Notes: generated by a model not told the origin, from the sequence alone. A stretch of 64,000 nt of DNA from Desmodus rotundus (GCF_022682495.2 NC_071396.1:52882022-52946021), one strand, 5' to 3'. Counted from the stretch's first letter, positions 1-11,907 are shown. Program-made: numbers and translations.

Positions 1-196
1 ATGACTTCGGGATTGACTAATTAGGCAGCTCAACAATGTCAAAAGGACCCAGTTTCTTTCCCCCTTTCTCTTTGCCATCTAGCTGCTGGTCTTTGTCCTC
101 AGACCAGCTCCCTTCATGGTACTAAGGCTGCAGTTCCGGTGTCACAAGACACTACAATGTATGCCTTTCTTCCCTGTTTCTCATTTAAGAATGATG

Positions 197-416
197 CCCT
201 GGCTGGTGTGACTCAGCAGATTGAGTGCCGGCCTGTGAAGTGAAAGGTTGCTGGTTTGATTCCTGGTCAGGGCACATGCCTGGGCTGCAGGCCAGGTCTC
301 TGGCTGGGGGCGTGCAAGAGGCAACCGATCAATGTTTCTTTCCGTCTCTTTCTCCCTGCCTTCCCCTCCTCTCTCTAAAAATAAATAAATTAAAATCTTA
401 AAAAAAAAAAAAAGAA
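197..416 (+). mobile_element. Ves SINE
   Basis: It has a tRNA-like head (CTGGCTGGTGTGACTCAG, with a B box near GGTTTGATTCC), the conserved middle, a TC-rich part and an A-rich tail ending in about 13 A. It lies in the 3' flank of SPRY4. The 83-codon minus-strand frame over it is a repeat translation. Confidence 0.92.
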
Positions 417-660
417 GAGAGACTTTTCCCAAAAGCCCCCAGCAGATTTCCCTTTACATCCCATTGGCCTTCACCTGTAGCTCATGTCCGTGCACTGAAC
501 CAATCACCAGCAAGGGGCCAGCATGATTGGATTGTTGTCCTTAGGATTTATCCCTGGATGTGAACAGTTACTTTTTCCTGAATCACTTGGCGAAGAGGTA
601 AACTCTGGAAGAAACTGGGGGCAGCAAACTAAAACAGGGAATGGGCACCAAGCAAGGCGT

Positions 661-860
661 GTGCCACACTAGCTATGAGAGCAAAAATTTGGAAGCAACT
701 TAAATGCCCATCAATAGGAGATGGGCTCATTTATTAAAAGGGAAGGAATAAATTATTGATAACCAACGTGCCAGGCACTGTCTAGGCCCTGCAGAGACAG
801 CAGCGAGCACACCTGCCCTCAGTGGGGAAAGACAGGTAGCGAATGAGTAGATGAACACGT
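661..860. repeat. Old L1 3' fragment followed by L2/MIR-like piece
   Basis: 661-750 resembles the L1 3' segment typical of L1M families (AAATTTGGAAGCAACTTAAATG...). 755-860 resembles the antisense L2/MIR end (GTGCCAGGCACTGTCTAGG... CCTGCCCTCAGTGGG). Both are decayed and their boundaries are approximate. Confidence 0.5.
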
Positions 861-967
861 GTACATCGCCGCAGACCAAAGTGCAGTGAAGGACTTCCAC
901 GAGGACTTTGACTTTCTAAGTCCAATGGGAAGAAACTGAAAATTCTCAAAAATTTACTTAAAACCTT

Positions 968-1505
968 TTTATTTTGAAATTGTTTTAGGTTTACATAATA
1001 GAGTTGCAGATAGTAGAGAGATTCCAAATATTCTTCCCCCACTTGCCCTCATGTTAACAGCTTACACAACCACAGTACGTTTCTCGAAACTGGAAAGTTA
1101 GCATTGGACAATACCACACAGGCTTTATTCAGATTCCACCAGTTTTTCTACCAGGTTGCATTCAGTTTCCTCAGTCTTCCCAGTCTTGTTTCTCACGGCC
1201 TTGACACTGGTGAAGAGTGCTGGCTGGGCAGTCTGTCAGCTGTCCCTCAGTTTGGCTTCATCTGCTGTTTCTTATGATTTGATTAAGGCTAGGAATTCTG
1301 GGAAGAATAGGAGAAGCAGCACGCCCTTCTCATCACATGATTTCACAGAGTATATGATGTCCATGTGACTTACACAGGTGATGTTTAACCCTGACCACTT
1401 GGTCCAGGAGCAGTCTGCCAGATTCCACTACTATAAAGTGACCATTTCCCCCTCTTCCATACTCTGCTCTTTGGAAGCAAGTCACTAAGTTCAGCCCACA
1501 CATAA
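968..1505 (-). mobile_element. Old L1 (L1ME-like) 3' fragment
   Basis: The whole stretch matches, in antisense, the widespread old L1 3' region with the words TTTAGGTTTACATAATAGAGTTGC, TTCTCATCACATGATTTCA and TTTGGAAGCAAGTCACTAAG. The 70-codon frame inside it is not a gene. Confidence 0.7.
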
Positions 1506-2690
1506 GGAGAGGGAGAATCTAGAGGGTTTTAAAAGGGCAGCGACAAGAAAGGATGGGATAAATAAGTAGTGCAGGCGTGGCAGCTGACGGACCAAGTGAT
1601 AGCTGTTTATCTTAAAGACAGGAGAGTCTTTCATGTTCCCTCCTGTTTATTTTTGTGATCATCTTTAAGGTGAATGCCATACCATGTAGTAGGATTTTGC
1701 CCTAAGTCAGAGATACACCACTTGGCAGGTCTTCCCGGGAGAGAGGAATTTCCTGTGCCACCCACTGACAGCCCCATCGGGCTGTGCTGTGTGCAGCCTT
1801 TCCTTGCCCCCACCACACACACACTCCTGGTTTTTGACTGGCCTCCTTGGGCAGAGCAAGCAGAGGGTGTGTCTGCTGGGGTCCTGGTGAGGAGTGGATT
1901 TGGATTTGGAGAACAGAGTATGTCACAGGGAAGGTGGTAAGGCCATAACATGAAGTGCTGTGCAACCAACACCAGCTACTAAAAAGGGGAAAGTGGAACT
2001 GTAGCGATATGGAAGAAAGTCTATGTGTATTATTGAGTGAAAAATGCATTTTGCAGAACAGCTTTGGGCAGTGTGCTCCCGTCTGTGGTTTTAAAGTTGG
2101 AAGGACAGTCCCTGGCACAGAGCAGATGCTCACCGTTTGTTAAATGAATGAATGAATTGCATATACCAAAATGCTAAACCGAAGCTGGGAATATGGTGGG
2201 TTTTTTTTTTTCCCTTCTGTTTTCCTTTTTGCAGCCGTCATGTAATTTTTTAAAAAGATAATCCAACTTTTAAAAACATTTTTTAAAAATTAAATGGTAT
2301 CTTGATTCTTTTTCCCAAAGTTGAAAATAATAATTATTCTTATGCTGGCCTGGTCTAAATGGTGAATGTCCAATATTGACCATTAGAAATGTTTCTGATA
2401 ACCATGTTCTGGAAGGGCTAGGAGAACCAATGGCACAAGTTCCTAAACTGGTTTCCTTTTTTTCTCCTTGGGGATGTTCTGTCACAGGCAAGTGGCGAAG
2501 GGAGCCAAGGGCCAGGAATTTGCCAGATTCCATTCTGGAAACTACTGGCCCCAAGGACCTTCAGGGTCCGTAAGTGGTAGATACCACAGGGATGCAGCCA
2601 GGGCCTCCAGCGCAGGCCTCTCACACAGGCCAACCATCCCCACACCTGCTGGCCAGACACCCTGCTCACACCTCTTGCAATGTCCATGGG
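1506..2690. other. 3' flank of SPRY4, no gene seen
   Basis: Non-coding. A short MIR/L2-like tail (CCTGGCACAGAGCAGATGCTCA... GAATGAATGAATG) lies at about 2110-2155. A T-rich and A/T-rich stretch lies at 2195-2300. The overlapping open frames of 88-143 codons resemble no known protein. Confidence 0.6.
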
Positions 2691-2699
2691 TGGATGCAT

Positions 2700-2870
2700 G
2701 GGGTAGGGACCCTGGAGTCAGGCCTGCACAACCTTGGGCACGTGGCTTTACATTCTAGAACCTCGGTTTCTTCCCCTATAAAATGGGGTAATGAAAGTAC
2801 GGACACAGCATGAAGATTAAAGGAAGTAGCAGGTAAAAAGTGCTTGGTTGACACTGTACCTGGCATGTAA
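2700..2870 (+). repeat. MIR SINE
   Basis: MIR sense features: ACCTTGGGCACGTGGC, CTCGGTTTCTTCCCCTATAAAATGGGGTAATG and the 3' part CTGGCATGTAA. Decayed. Confidence 0.65.
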
Positions 2871-3036
2871 CAAATAACTCTGTGTCAGCCAAATGAGGTA
2901 GAAGCTGGTCCTATTGTTCATTTTGATTACGTAACGAAAATGCTACATCCATGTAACAAATAACTCTGTGTCAGCCAAATGAGGTAGAAGCTGGTCCTAC
3001 TGTTCATTTTGATTATGTAACGAAAATGCTATATCC
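2864..3036. repeat. 86-bp tandem duplication
   Basis: Two direct copies, 2864-2949 and 2950-3035, start CATGTAACAAATAACTCTG and differ at only about three positions. It abuts the end of a MIR copy. The high identity indicates a fairly recent local duplication. No function is evident. Confidence 0.9.
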
Positions 3037-4085
3037 TCTCCTGTGGCTAGCTTTAAGACAGAAATAAAGTCTGAGGCCACTTATCCATCCCTCCTTGACT
3101 CTCCTCTCAGTATATCATTAATTAATTAATACATTTAACAAATATTTATCGACTGCCGTGCATATGCCAGATGCTGTGCTGGAAGCTTCCCAACAGGAGT
3201 GGGGTATATCAAAACACGGATCCCCGGATGCTCAGGGCAGTGGGTGTGGTGTGGTGTGGGGAGGGAGTGCCCAGTGAGCTTGTTGGTTTAACCCTGGACA
3301 GTTTCTGTGTGCCTTGTGACAAAAGCCAGGCGGCACTGAAGTCACGAACAACAAGAGGTCGAGGTTCATGTCCTCGTAGAGCTCATGCTCTAGTGGGGAC
3401 AGGCTGTGAGCCAGTGAATGGGTCAGCAACACTGCCTGTTGCAGGAGTGCAAGGGAAGAGCCACATGCAGATGAGAGAGTCAAGGTGGGACTGGCCGGGG
3501 CATCACTGATAGCATTACTGTGTCTGATGTCACTTGTGGGGGATTTTTTGGTAAGAAACACTAGAGAGTGTCTCATAAATGCTTGAAAACTAGTTTGCCG
3601 GGAGACAGAAAACCTGGCTCCTATTTTTGGCTTTGCAGCTAACCCACTGTAACCTTCAACAAGCCACCCCTCATACGGTCTCACAGCCCCATCCATATAC
3701 AGAAGGTGGATGGACTGGACCAGGGGCTCTTACATTTTGGGAGTCACGTTCCTCCCTGAGAATCTGGAAAGTGTCTCTCAGACACACACACACACACACA
3801 CAGAAATTTATCTACAATGTCAAAGGGTTCCCTTTAAACCCCCACAGATCCTTGGCGAAGAACCATGGGCCTCCGTGACCTCAGATGTCCTTCCTGGGAT
3901 TATGACTTTGAGTGGGATCACGCCTGCAGGGTGGGTATCCTTAGGGGCCCTCTAGATGGGGGTTGGGACGTAATGTTTTGGGTTGAACTACTCAAAAGGG
4001 CCAGTCAGATCCGACACAAATCTGTCAGCAAAGTCCAGGCAGGCTAAAAAAGAGCGTGTGCGTGTGATCAGTGAGTGCAAACCTT
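3037..4085. other. Non-coding flank with a (CA)n microsatellite
   Basis: An AATT-rich stretch lies at 3118-3145, an L2-like word (ATTTATCGACTGCCGTGCATATGCCAGATGCTGTGC) at about 3145-3180, and a (CA)n run of about 10 units at 3782-3802. No gene is recognised. The 154-codon minus-strand frame here shows no family signature. Confidence 0.55.
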
Positions 4086-4089
4086 GCCA

Positions 4090-4260
4090 TGCAGAGCACA
4101 GGCTGGGTGTGGGCCTTCCAGTCCCTCACTCATCAGCTGTGTGGCCTTAGGCACGTGACGTAGCCTCTCTGAGCCTGTTTTCTCATCTGTACAATGAGAT
4201 GCATTCTATCAATCTAACTTGATTAACTTTAAGATTGTAAATGATAATGCAGTCTTTACT
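4090..4260 (+). repeat. MIR SINE
   Basis: Sense MIR core: AGCTGTGTGGCCTTAGGCACGTGACG, then CTCTCTGAGCCTGTTTTCTCATCTGTACAATGAGAT. The 3' part is lost. Confidence 0.65.
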
Positions 4261-7200
4261 TAGAAGCAATAACTTTGGACATGGTTTCATAAGGCCACTT
4301 GACCCCTGTTACCCTGTGATCGCTTATAAAAGACTTCAGGTATTCCAGCTACTGATTTAAATTTGAGCCTCACTTGGAACTCCATCCATTCTCTTGCTTT
4401 ATGGATGATGGATTTTTTTGTTCAGAGTCTGAAGCCACTTCCTCCCTCACTATGGCCAATGGGAAGGGAGCCAGTCAGTTGACCCGAAGTCTCTCTGAGT
4501 ACAGGAAAGACACAGGCCAGACCTAAGGGAGAAGTGGGAGAGGAAGGGAACAGGGAGTTCCAAACTTTGCAGCAGTTAAATGTCAATATAGGTGTCGGCA
4601 TAGGAAGTGTCTTCTAATGACAGAAGGAAGCGAGGGAGTTTTTCAATCATCTCCTGCTTAACAGATACAGATGTACTCATAATTATCCCTTGCCTCGGGC
4701 CTCCAGGCCCAGGTGGGCTCCAGAAGGCCTGTGTTCCTGCCAGACTAGAGTCCTTAAAGAACATCATGTAGACAATTGGAATGCCATTTATCGTGCAAAA
4801 CACAATAAAACCCTGAGCTCTCTTCCTGTCTCAGAGACCCATAAATTATGAAAATTATACCTGCCCTAGGCCATGGACATATTGTTTTATTAAAGTTCCG
4901 ATGAATAAACTTAGGGCTCTTAAAAATGTCCTCTTGGCTTTCATCTGGCACATACCTCCACCGTGGAGCTGTCTGCCTGGGTTCATTTGATTAGTTCACA
5001 AATGTTCTTTGGAAAGTTGAGTCCATTTCAAGTTGCAGGTTCAGCAGGCTGGAGGGTCCAGCTAGGGAGCTGCAGGAGTGGTTTGGGGGCCTCCTGGCGA
5101 GATGACAGAGTTGCCAGGGGGTTCTAGTTGTCTGCCATTAGAGGTGGGGACCACCCCCCAAGGCCATTCTTTGTGGGCTGAGTGCCAGGTTTGTGGTGCC
5201 CTGATAGGGGGGTGTGCAGTTTATGGGTGTGGAGAGGGTTGAGTTCTGCTTCTTCCCCCTTATTTTTAAAATTGGTCACTGGGGAAGTCTTTTTAGTCCA
5301 TCCCATGCTTTTTCTCCAAATTGCGATGCTAAAACCTTCAACTCTCCATTTTTCCTGCCCACCCCTCAACCATGTATTATTAGGCATGTGACAACTTCTG
5401 TGAACCTGTTTCTGTACCTCTAAGCAGGAACAATGGTGTCTGACACGTATGTTCAGTACCTGGCAAAAGGAAACTGTTCGACAAAGGCTCAGCATTATCA
5501 TTACCCAACAGCCATTGTGTAACTGGGAACCAGGGGGAACAGCAAAGACAGGGAGAAGGCACATGTGGAATTTTCTCTGGATACCAATTAAAAAAATGAA
5601 ACAACAAAAACCAACAATCACACATCCACTCAACTCCTGTTTCCCCCAAGAGCCCAACACCCTGTATAGGTTTTTGCTATTTTTAATCTCCAAACACTCA
5701 AAACAAAAACCAAGCTGAATCAGGGGCACCTACCCATCAGGAAACCCGAGACTGAATTCAGAGCCTGGTGTACAGCGTGAAGGCTTCCCCGGCTGTCCTG
5801 AAGCAGAGCGTTCCTAGGAATCACTGTCAGCCAAAATGGCATAGAGTGAAGAAGCAATTACCATTAATTTAAATGGAAAATTTTTTGAGTGCTCTCAGAC
5901 CCAAAATATAACCTACTAAATCATACCAAATACACTTAATTATTTCCAGTGTTATGCCAAGCAAAACACTTTTACGTGTTTCCTGATACCTTAGGACATG
6001 TCTTACTAACAGATGCACGAAACTAATGGAGAATTGCACAGGTGCCCAAAACTATGGCAACTGGATGCCAATGCTGAGTGTAGTTCCCAGAAGGCACTCG
6101 GGCCACTCTGCCTGCTTGGTACCTCTCACCGCACAGGGAGTAGGTCACCTGTCAGTTCACTGCAAAACACTGAACGCTAGTTTCTGTTAGCTTTTCACCT
6201 TTTTTCATAAAAGCAAAAATCCTCTTCAGATACCTTTCAGTTAGCCAAAACAGGTAGTTTACAAAGTGCTGTAAGGCAAACTTTCCAAAAGGAGGGGTTA
6301 CCTGTAATCGGAACTGAGCCAATTTAAAAGCATCCTTCAGTGCCAGGTACTTACCTCATCAGCAAAGAAAGACACCACAGCACTAATTACCCCTTATCCA
6401 CCCTGCGGGAATGGGACAAGCCACATGGTCTGGCCTGGCCTGGCTGAGGGAAGCTGGCTGATCTTTATTCTCAAGTTTATAGACCAGACAAGACCGCACT
6501 GAGGAGGAACATCTTTTGTGCCTTCTTGGGCTGTGACCAGTGGATTCTTGTCAAAGAACCTGAGGCTTTCAGAGTTGGAAGACACCATGATTGGTGACCC
6601 CAGAGAAACCAAAACTGGACCCAGGGCTCCTCTCCCTTCATCCCCGTGCCCCACCTGCCCACACTGTTGTCTGCCCCTACTTATTGGTAAGAAAAAAAAA
6701 ATCTTTATTGCTCAGTTCCTTTTCTTTCAGCGAACAGGAGGCATGTGTACACACGTTCACAATAAAAGTCCAACTTGCATTGTGATCGGCATGTGAATTA
6801 AAAGTAATGAAAAAGTTCCCCCAGCTACACAAACTGAGGAGTGGCCAGGTCTCTACCACATGAGTGCGCTGGGGAACAGATGGAAGCAGCATTATTAGAA
6901 GGGCGAGGGGGTAAAGGGAAGATACTCAGTGGGTGGAAGGGACTGGTTTGGGGCAATATCCACCAATCTTCCCAAGACGTGTGTTTGCCACCTTAAAGCG
7001 TGTCCATTCAGGACAGTCTGTTTTGGGGGCTAGACTAGGGCATACAAGCTGCAGAACCTTGTAAACCGCGCAGGTCAGATGATCCTTCCCTACCTCCCAC
7101 ACGCTTCCGTTTGATTTTGGCCATCTGTTTGTTTGTTACACTCTTGTTACAAACACGTGCCCTGTACAGGAGGGCTTGCCAGAGGGGGAAATAGCAGCAC

Positions 7201-7390
7201 CTGGCAGAATTCAGCTTCATGACAAAGTGAAGCTTTCCTCCAGCGGTTCTCTGATCATTCTAGAGGCAGGGAAAGGGAAGACCCTGGCCGAGGAAGCCCT
7301 CTACCCCTGCCCCCTTGGGCACCCACTTCCATGTAGTGAGTGCTCTTTGACAGACATGAGGCCTTGCTGGGTGAGATATAGGGGGTCGTG
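4261..7390. other. 3' flank of SPRY4, largely repeat-free
   Basis: No gene or clear repeat was recognised over about 3.1 kb. The 201-codon minus-strand frame at 5124-5729 has no recognisable domain and a chance composition. The A/T-rich stretch 5840-6010, with ATTAATTTAAAT-type homeodomain-like words, may be a conserved element. A minus-strand AATAAA at 6709-6704 could serve as a distal SPRY4 poly(A) signal. Confidence 0.5.
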
Positions 7391-7391
7391 A

Positions 7392-7460
7392 ACACACAAA
7401 CACATAAGAAACAGCAGTCCTGTGTATATTTAACAATATATATTTATATATATTTTCTAG
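7392..7460 (-). terminator. SPRY4: Probable SPRY4 poly(A) region
   Basis: In transcript sense an A/T-rich block (AAATATATATAAATATA...) carries the variant signal AATATA at 7430-7425. A GT-rich stretch (TTATGTGTTTGTGTGTT, about 7408-7392) follows at the right distance for a downstream element, so cleavage would fall near 7412-7418. No canonical AATAAA lies here on this strand. A proximal AATAAA at 10105-10100 and a distal one at 6709-6704 could give shorter or longer forms. Confidence 0.45.
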
Positions 7461-10400
7461 ATCAGTACATTCAGTTTTAACTTGTTTTTTTCTTCACAAA
7501 CAGAAGAACTCTTACAATAGTAGACTTTCTAAAATAAATACTATTAAAATAGAGCTTCAAAATAAATATTCTATACAAAGGGAACCTTCTGGGTAACTTC
7601 TGTTGTGGGGTGAGAAGGGACTACAGTGAAGAGGGAAAACGAAGGGAGGTGTGGTGGGACGGGAACCTGGGACGGCTGTCCTGTTGCAGCAGGAGGCCTG
7701 ACTTGGGGGCAGAGAGAAGAGAAAGCAAGGTAGGTCACCACACGGAGTTACCCACAGCAAAAAAACGGCAGCGCAGAATTGTCACCAACTGTCACAGTAA
7801 GCAGAGGGCATGAAAATGCTTACCGAAGGCATGAACCAGAAGGCCGGTGAAGCTTGCGGACGCCCAAGTGAACTGAGTTACACAGTGCAGAGTAGTGCTG
7901 CCCACACCTTGTCGGACATCTCCTGGGGCAGTGTGGGAGAACACGAAGCTTTGAGGTGACCAGCTTCAGGCGCTGGCCCCAACCAACACTCCGCGTTGTG
8001 CAATCCTGGACAAGTCACTACCTGACTGGGTCTCATTCGATGCGCGAGGAGGACCCACACAGCCTGCAGGATGCTGAATGGCCCAGACGTTACCACACGA
8101 CGGTCTTCCATCTGTGTCAGCAGGGACTCGCCTCCACCTCCTTCCAGCCAGGGACTGTCAGAAGCCTTGGTTGTGCCTCGTCCTCTACCTGGGAGGGCTT
8201 CGCTACCCTATACTGTTCCCAGGGCACTTGTCAGTGTGTTGAGCTTTCAGACCCCCCACTGGGTGTGGGGGAGCAGCCCAGGCCCCCTAGGACGAGTGTC
8301 CTGGACCAAAGCCTGTGGGCCCCACCCCCAGTTCCAGGCAGAACCACCACCCACTCCAGGTTGAAGAGAAGTGGGAACCAGCTGGCACTTTTCAAAAAAG
8401 GTCAAGATGAGGACTAGCCCAGCCAAGCAAGCCACTGGTGACAGTAAACACAATCAGCCAGAGCAGCCACAGAAATGTGTCGTATTATTGAGAGCGTGGT
8501 CCCTCAGTGGCCCTTGACTGGTCCACGGGCAAGCCAGCTTTCACATGCGGAGGGACTGCTATGCAGCAGAGCTGGGAGGACCCAAGCCACTGCACTCCTC
8601 CCCTTCACCGCTGAGCGCACAGGACACCTGGGAGCTCTGCAGACATCCATCAAGCAGGTTGAATGCAAACTGAAAAGAACAAGCCAAAACAGGGGAGGGG
8701 GAAAAAAGGAAAAAGAAAACCAAAACCCAGAAAAATCCGTTTACAACTATGTACACAAAGTCAGGTTCAGGAGGCCGTTTGCCGGAAACAGGGTCAATGT
8801 AGGCAGAGGGTGGAAGGCAGGAGTGTGTGTATACACAGCTTATGAGTTGGTTCCCCAAGGAACAGGCGTGCAGGACTCCATCGCCAAAGTGCACCTTGCC
8901 ACTGGGTCAGGTCTCCCACGGAGACATCCGAGGGAGGGGCTCTGGGAGCGTCCCGAGGCCTCCCCGAGAGTGGCCTCGTGCCCTCTTATTTTGGGGGGTA
9001 GCCTCTGCACACCTATTCTGAGGAGAACATCTCCAGTCCCTTCAGTACACATCTGATACATTCAATTAGTGTAAGTGGTTGGCTGAGTGTGTGTTCTCCT
9101 ACCATCCCCTCCATTTGTGCAAGAACAGCCGTACATCCACCACAACTGCGGCGAGGGTAGCTGCACGAATCAGCCATGGACAGCGCAGATGCAGTATTTC
9201 ATATTTGCCTTGTACAAGCTAGCAAACGTTATATAAATAAAGCCTGAAATAATAAGACCCTCCCCTCCTTTCCTCTAATCAATAAATACCTATGGTTACA
9301 ATGAACTTATTCTGAATCATAAGATGTTACTACTAGTCTTCAAAAAGGGGGAAAAGAAAGTTCTTGAGAAGCACTGGGTCTGTGCCCATCACAGCGCCCT
9401 GCCTCCTTCTGGTGGCAGTTCTGTGCCTACAGGACAAACTGGAAATGACACAAACACTTTACAGTTAATGCACTTCCAATTTCCCTGGGGTGGGGTGCTT
9501 TCCTGACCCAGGCCACTTCCTCTCATTGAGGGGAGGGGGGACAGGGGACACAAAATGCCACGTGAAGCAACACCCCCACACAGCAGCTGGGGACAAGGAC
9601 CAGACGGACTACAGCGTTTGCATGCACCAAGTACCTACCCACTGGACGTGCTGCACTTTCTGAGTTCTTTAGCACCTTGAAAGGAAGAGCTGCTAGTCTC
9701 TGGGGGCTGTCCGGCGGGTGGTGTGGCCACGCACAGAAACAGGGCTCGACCCCGAGGAGCCCCCGGAGAATCTTCCCCCCACCCGCATTCTTCTGACTCC
9801 CCCACCAGGGCTTCCTAACACTAAAATAGACTCTCTTCCCCATCATCTGTCTATTTACATGAAAGATACAGACACGTCACTGTACATGAAAGGCTAGGAC
9901 AGCAAGCAGCAGAATCAGAAGAGAAGAAACCGGCACCCATCTCGGCTCTACTGTCACTGCCAACGGGAGGTGCTGCCTCTCTTCTTTGCTGTTAAAATCC
10001 ACTTCTTGGTGGGGAGGGGGATTGTGTTCCTTGAGGTTGCTCGCCCCCCAGATTTTGAAATCAGCCCTTCTTGGGGGTGGCCCAAAAGGAAGCAAGTGTT
10101 TTATTATTTTCTAAAACACCATTAGCATCTGGTTTAATTATTCTATAAAAACATAATGACTGGATCCAGAGACCACAGCCTCAGACTCATTGGCAAAATG
10201 GTATTTGGTCTCGTATTTGCCGCCCTGGGCTTCTCGACCCATAAAGTTTCTGGAGAGGATCTGGGTAGAGAGAACTTAGCGGGCGGGTGAGTCTGTGACT
10301 CAGTAAGAACTGGAGGACGGTGTTAGGAGCGCAACACCCCCCACAGTGGCGGAGCTGGAAGGGAGAGGTGCTCTGTGTAGTGGCTCCTAAATCCATCCGT

Positions 10401-11007
10401 GGCTCCGGGGAGACAGCGAGGAACAAGGCCTGGATTCACCAGCTGTCCTCTGTTCTCAGGGGCTCCCGAGTATATACAAGGGTGGCCAAGGTCTATACCT
10501 TCCCCAAGATGTTGGGGAAACTGGGGAGGGGAGGAGAAATATGTAATAGCCATCAAGACTCCAAGGGTCTTCTTCAAAGGTCCCCTGGCCACTCAGTTAG
10601 TGGTTCCTCCCAGGCAGTCAAAGAGAATGGAAAAGAGGGGGGAGAAAGGGAGGGAGGAGGGAGAACTGGGAAGGCATTCAAGCAGCTGCAACTTCCGGAT
10701 ATGTGGCCACATCTGTGTTCCGTCTTCTGAAAAAGAAAAATCCCCCCAAAACCACACCACACCCCTGCCACTCTGTTTCACACAAAGTTCCAGGACCTTG
10801 AAAAAAGCCAAAGTGCTTCTTCATCCTTTTGAGGAAGAGAGTGGGCGTTGGGGGTGGGGGGCTGTCTTGTTTCTTCAGAAGCTGAGGTGGGCAGCCTGGC
10901 AAGGTCGGTCTCAGGACGTGAGAACCTCTGGCCTTGCCGCAGTCTTCTCAGGTGGCAGAAGGGAACAAAGTTGCCAGGAAGAGTGCAGGGGGCTTTGACC
11001 CAAAGTG
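7412..11007 (-). other. SPRY4: SPRY4 3' UTR
   Basis: From the stop codon the minus-strand transcript probably continues about 3.6 kb, in line with the long 3' UTR known for mammalian SPRY4. The stretch is free of young SINEs and L1, unlike its flanks, as expected for a constrained UTR. Read in transcript sense it contains AU-rich elements (TATTTATT near 9290-9283 and TTATTTATA near 9241-9233), two Pumilio-type octamers (TGTAAATA at 9859-9852, TGTACATA at 8755-8748), two miR-181 seed matches (TGAATGT at 9064-9058 and 7473-7467) and one miR-21 seed match (ATAAGCT at 8843-8837). Long open frames here on the plus strand are shadows. The end point is inferred. Confidence 0.65.
10100..10105 (-). 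terminator. SPRY4: Possible proximal poly(A) signal in SPRY4 3' UTR
   Basis: This is a minus-strand AATAAA about 900 bases after the stop codon, with ATTAAA-like sequence some 30 bases upstream in transcript sense. It could support a short 3'-UTR isoform that lacks the Pumilio, AU-rich and miRNA sites further downstream. Only the hexamer supports it. Confidence 0.3.
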
Positions 11008-11907
11008 TCAGAAAGGCTTGTCAGGTCTGCTGGCCTTGGCATCACTGGTGGCTGCCTTGCAGATGACGCTGTTCGTGTGCTTGCAGCGGCATCCAGGGCG
11101 ACGCAGGTGGTCGTAGCCGCGCTGGGCCAGCTTCACACAGCCGGTGGCAGGCAGGTAGCAGAGCAGGCAGGGCAGCACCAGGGAGAGGGCGCCCATGAAG
11201 GACCAGCGGGCGCAGCAGTTTGAGTGGGAGCAGGAGCAGGGGTGGTCGGCGCAGGAGCCCTCATCGTCCTCGTTGGTGCAGTGGTAGAAGACACCTTGCA
11301 CCAGGCACATGCAGGTGCCGTAGTTGACCAGGGTCTGGGCTGAACACAGGCACTCCTGGTTGCAGACCCAGCAGGAGGGCAACGTCCGCGGAGATGCACA
11401 CTCCTTGCACTTACACTTCCCACAGGCCTCGCACAGCAAAAAGTGCTTGTCCAGCTCTGGTGGGATTGCTGGGCCCTTCAGGTCCAGTGGCTTGCAGTGG
11501 ACCACCTTGGGCTGGATGCGCACAGCCCTGGGGGAGGCCTGGTCAGCCACGGGTGGCGGGGCCATGTGATCTAAGAGCCGCTGGTCGGAGGATGTGCTGC
11601 TGCTGCTGCTCACAGAGCTGGGGCGCCCACTGAAGGAGATCCAGTGGTGGGTGACATCCTGGTCACAGCGGGCAGGCGTAGGGGCCAGCTCTGGGGCCCC
11701 ACCCCGGGTCCGCTTAGGGCCACTTGGGGGTGCCAGGCCAGGGTTGTCTATGTAGTCGTTCTCCACGTGGCTGGTCTTCATCTGGTCAATGGGGAGGATG
11801 GTGAGTGGGTGTTGGAGCCGGCCGTGGGGCATTCGGCTGTCAAGAAGGGGCTGGACCATGACTGAGCTGGGAGTCAAAGGGACGCTCTGTGGAATCGGGG
11901 GCTCCAT
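11008..11907 (-). CDS. SPRY4: Sprouty homolog 4, complete 299-aa coding region
   Basis: The protein is recognised directly as Sprouty-4, a feedback inhibitor of receptor-tyrosine-kinase/Ras/ERK signalling (FGF, VEGF) that acts at the cytoplasmic face of membranes. Visible features: start MEPPIPQ; the conserved N-terminal tyrosine motif ENDYIDNP (Y52), which in Sproutys is phosphorylated and is the docking site for CBL-type ligases; a serine-rich run at about residues 97-107; and the cysteine-rich Sprouty (SPR) domain from about residue 159 (LCEACGKCKCKEC) to about 275, followed by a basic tail ending PDKPF. The length equals the common 299-aa mammalian form. The ATG at 11907 was chosen because it begins the canonical MEPP start. 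The frame stays open upstream for only 13 more codons, to a TAG at 11949-11947, with no ATG in between. All coding sequence lies in one exon, as in other Sproutys. No frameshift or missing cysteine was seen. Identification is very secure. Confidence 0.98.
   Translation of the reverse strand: MEPPIPQSVPLTPSSVMVQPLLDSRMPHGRLQHPLTILPIDQMKTSHVENDYIDNPGLAPPSGPKRTRGGAPELAPTPARCDQDVTHHWISFSGRPSSVSSSSSTSSDQRLLDHMAPPPVADQASPRAVRIQPKVVHCKPLDLKGPAIPPELDKHFLLCEACGKCKCKECASPRTLPSCWVCNQECLCSAQTLVNYGTCMCLVQGVFYHCTNEDDEGSCADHPCSCSHSNCCARWSFMGALSLVLPCLLCYLPATGCVKLAQRGYDHLRRPGCRCKHTNSVICKAATSDAKASRPDKPF

Noticed and set aside
5124..5729. 201-codon minus-strand open frame
   Set aside because: No domain, signal or family resemblance. 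Overlapped by several other open frames. Chance stop-free run.
8475..9056. 193-codon plus-strand open frame opposite SPRY4 3' UTR
   Set aside because: Same reasoning: low-complexity stretches, no domain, inside the inferred UTR.
10399..10998. 199-codon plus-strand open frame opposite SPRY4 3' UTR
   Set aside because: Antisense shadow over UTR sequence with skewed composition and no recognisable domain.
11133..11423. Alternative-frame 96-codon minus-strand ORF inside the SPRY4 CDS
   Set aside because: A shifted reading of the Cys-rich coding sequence, not a separate gene.
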